Source of the DNA: Colimorpha sp034178965
Lineage (GTDB): Bacteria > Bacteroidota > Bacteroidia > Bacteroidales > P3
DNA length: 7,350 bases
Assembly: GCA_034178965.1 (NCBI GenBank)
Contig: JAXFQM010000213.1
Location: forward strand, 1-7,350
Direction of reading: 5' to 3'
Positions within the stretch are counted from its first letter, which is position 1, and the number at the start of each line of letters is the position of its first letter. A program made the translations under genes and the position numbers. The notes under the pieces were generated by a model. The model ran no database searches, had not been told where the DNA came from, and saw only the letters and a list, made by a program, of their open reading frames with translations. This document shows positions 6,353 through 7,350 of this stretch, in pieces.

Positions 6353-7350
6353 TTATCTTCTTCTGCTGCTACTGCTACTGTATCCACCTCCTCTGCTACC
6401 CGACGAACTGCCACCGATGCTGCCACGGCTACCCGATGAACTGCTGCCGATGCTGCCACGGCTGTTCGACGAACTGCCGCTGATACTGCCGCGACTGTTT
6501 GAAGACGTGCCATTGATGCTGCCACGACTGTTGGATGACGTGCCATTGATGCTGCTGCGGCTGTCAGAAGGCATGCTGCGGCCATTGACTTCTCTTCTAC
6601 TGCTTGAAACATTTCGGCCATCCTCCCCTATGCCGCTGCGGATGCTGGAGGAACGGGATGTACCTATGCTGCCACGCCTTGTGCCGTTGTCGTTGCTGGA
6701 TGCGCCATAACCACGGCCCGTGTTGTAGGAGGAGGAACGTCCCGCGCTTGAACCGAGACTGGTAGCGCCGTCATTGCGGCCTTCGGCTCTAGTTCTGTGT
6801 AATGCATTGCCACGCATGTTGGTTACCGAGACAGGTTTATCGTATCTTTTTCTGTCACTATGAAAAGTGCCTCGCGCGGTGCTGCCGCGATTGATATCCA
6901 CACCGCCACGGCGCGTTCCGCTACCCAAGACGGCACTGCCGTCTCCCCTACTCAAACTTCCTGTGCTTACGCCCCGGCCACCACGCGATGTGGTGCTTTG
7001 TAGCGGCGTGCGGTAGCCTAGATAGGAACCCCTGCTGGCATATCCAGCATTGAGACCATAATAGTCATCATAACCTCCCCATCCGTAGCAATATCCATAG
7101 CCGTAATAGGGCCAAAAGGGGTCCCAATAGGCACCGCCGTAAGCCCAATAGCCTGGCCAAAAAGGATTGTAGTACCCCCAACTCCAGCCGAAAGCGTAAT
7201 TCCAGCCCCAAGAGGGAGCCCATTGCCAACTGGCATACCAACCTGGACGCCAGCCGTAGTAACCATAGGGATACCACCCATAGCCATAGTAGATGCTTGT
7301 CCCCCAATAGAAAGGATCATACGTGTACCAGTAGAGATTGGTGTAATAAT
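6353..7350 (-). CDS. Aromatic/Gly-rich protein with RGG/SRGS-repeat tail, C-terminal 331 residues
   Basis: Partial: the frame is open to the right edge (first full codon at 7348) and its start lies outside; the TTG at 6955 is not a credible start because coding continues upstream with the same character. Numbered from 7348, residues 1-100 hold about 28 Tyr, 16 Trp, 4 Phe and 18 Gly, with a recurring (D/N)PF(Y/W) motif at 11, 61 and 76. Residues about 105-255 are polar, rich in Arg, Gly, Ser and Thr, with RGG (SRGGRG) and GRGYG. Residues about 256-322 are near-perfect 11-mers of the type SNSRGSINGTS, ending in SSSSSRRR. I recall similar Bacteroidales proteins that start with a signal peptide, so export is likely but not shown. 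The function is unknown: options are an adhesive or surface matrix protein, or a disordered nucleic-acid-binding protein. The stop TAA (6355-6353) is 17 nt before the phosphatase gene, so it leads or joins the operon. Confidence 0.88.
   Translation of the reverse strand, partial: YYTNLYWYTYDPFYWGTSIYYGYGWYPYGYYGWRPGWYASWQWAPSWGWNYAFGWSWGYYNPFWPGYWAYGGAYWDPFWPYYGYGYCYGWGGYDDYYGLNAGYASRGSYLGYRTPLQSTTSRGGRGVSTGSLSRGDGSAVLGSGTRRGGVDINRGSTARGTFHSDRKRYDKPVSVTNMRGNALHRTRAEGRNDGATSLGSSAGRSSSYNTGRGYGASSNDNGTRRGSIGTSRSSSIRSGIGEDGRNVSSSRREVNGRSMPSDSRSSINGTSSNSRGSINGTSSNSRGSISGSSSNSRGSIGSSSSGSRGSIGGSSSGSRGGGYSSSSSRRR
6384..6581 (-). repeat. 33-bp tandem repeat, about six units, coding for 11-residue SRGS repeats
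   Basis: Units fall at 6417-6449, 6450-6482, 6483-6515, 6516-6548 and 6549-6581, with a more degenerate unit at 6384-6416. On the plus strand most units begin ATGCTGCCACG or a close variant, and the middle varies more (GCTACCCGATGAACTG, GCTGTTCGACGAACTG, ACTGTTGGATGACGTG). On the coding strand each unit encodes a version of SNSRGSINGTS. Because 33 is a multiple of three, gain or loss of units by slippage would leave the reading frame intact. Adjacent units 6483-6515 and 6516-6548 are nearly identical, which suggests a recent duplication. Confidence 0.9.

Noticed and set aside
6384..6581. Possible CRISPR-like array of about 33-bp repeats
   Set aside because: The repeats are directly adjacent with no unique spacers, degenerate, and in frame in a coding sequence, so they are a protein-coding tandem repeat.
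5997..6710. Open frame of 237 codons on the plus strand with Leu/Pro repeats
   Set aside because: The repeat is the antisense reading of the 33-bp units in the SRGS-tail gene, and the frame crosses two real minus-strand genes and their junction.
7018..7320. Open frame of 100 codons on the minus strand, Gly/Met/Ile-rich
   Set aside because: It is a shifted-frame reading of the aromatic-rich gene; the TAT/GGC/TGG-rich codons read out of frame give Met, Ile and Gly. The adjacent frame runs open through the whole region into the SRGS tail.

Overview
The window looks like chromosomal DNA from a member of the Bacteroidales, most likely Prevotella-like. The evidence is the gene content and style: a lipidated TamA-type Omp85 protein (TamL), a WaaA with the FGKGIHN signature that I associate with Bacteroidales, tightly packed co-oriented genes with weak Shine-Dalgarno signals, and a secreted-type Tyr/Trp/Gly-rich protein of a kind I recall from Bacteroides and Prevotella genomes. 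No species can be assigned by reading alone.

Every supported gene lies on the minus strand, so transcription runs from high to low coordinates. The order of transcription is: (1) 7350-6353, the C-terminal part of a low-complexity protein with an aromatic/glycine-rich segment followed by an Arg/Ser/Gly-rich tail of 11-residue repeats; (2) 6335-5259, a PhoA-family alkaline phosphatase with all active-site residues in place; (3) 5254-4421, an exported protein of unknown function that may be an outer-membrane barrel; (4) 4421-3186, waaA (Kdo transferase); (5) 3183-775, tamL, a lipoprotein Omp85 assembly factor. The gaps are 17 nt, 4 nt, a 1-nt stop/start overlap (TGATG), and 2 nt. This is almost certainly one operon whose promoter lies beyond the right edge.

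After tamL comes a gene-free stretch (466-774) with several inverted repeats. These include a bulged 12-bp hairpin just past the tamL stop, which is a plausible operon end, and a compact cluster of three GGTCGCAT boxes able to form two competing hairpins. Beyond it, 465-1 holds the N-terminal 155 residues of a polyprenyl (isoprenyl diphosphate) synthase, apparently with its own promoter.

The theme of the operon is the cell envelope: Kdo addition to lipid A at the inner membrane (WaaA), outer-membrane protein or lipid assembly (TamL), and exported proteins (phosphatase, putative barrel and probably the aromatic-rich protein). The prenyl synthase next door supplies isoprenoid chains such as those of lipid carriers or quinones. 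The least explained parts are the aromatic/RGG-type protein, the putative barrel coupled to waaA, and the palindrome cluster. I did not see a clear new defence or mobile system.
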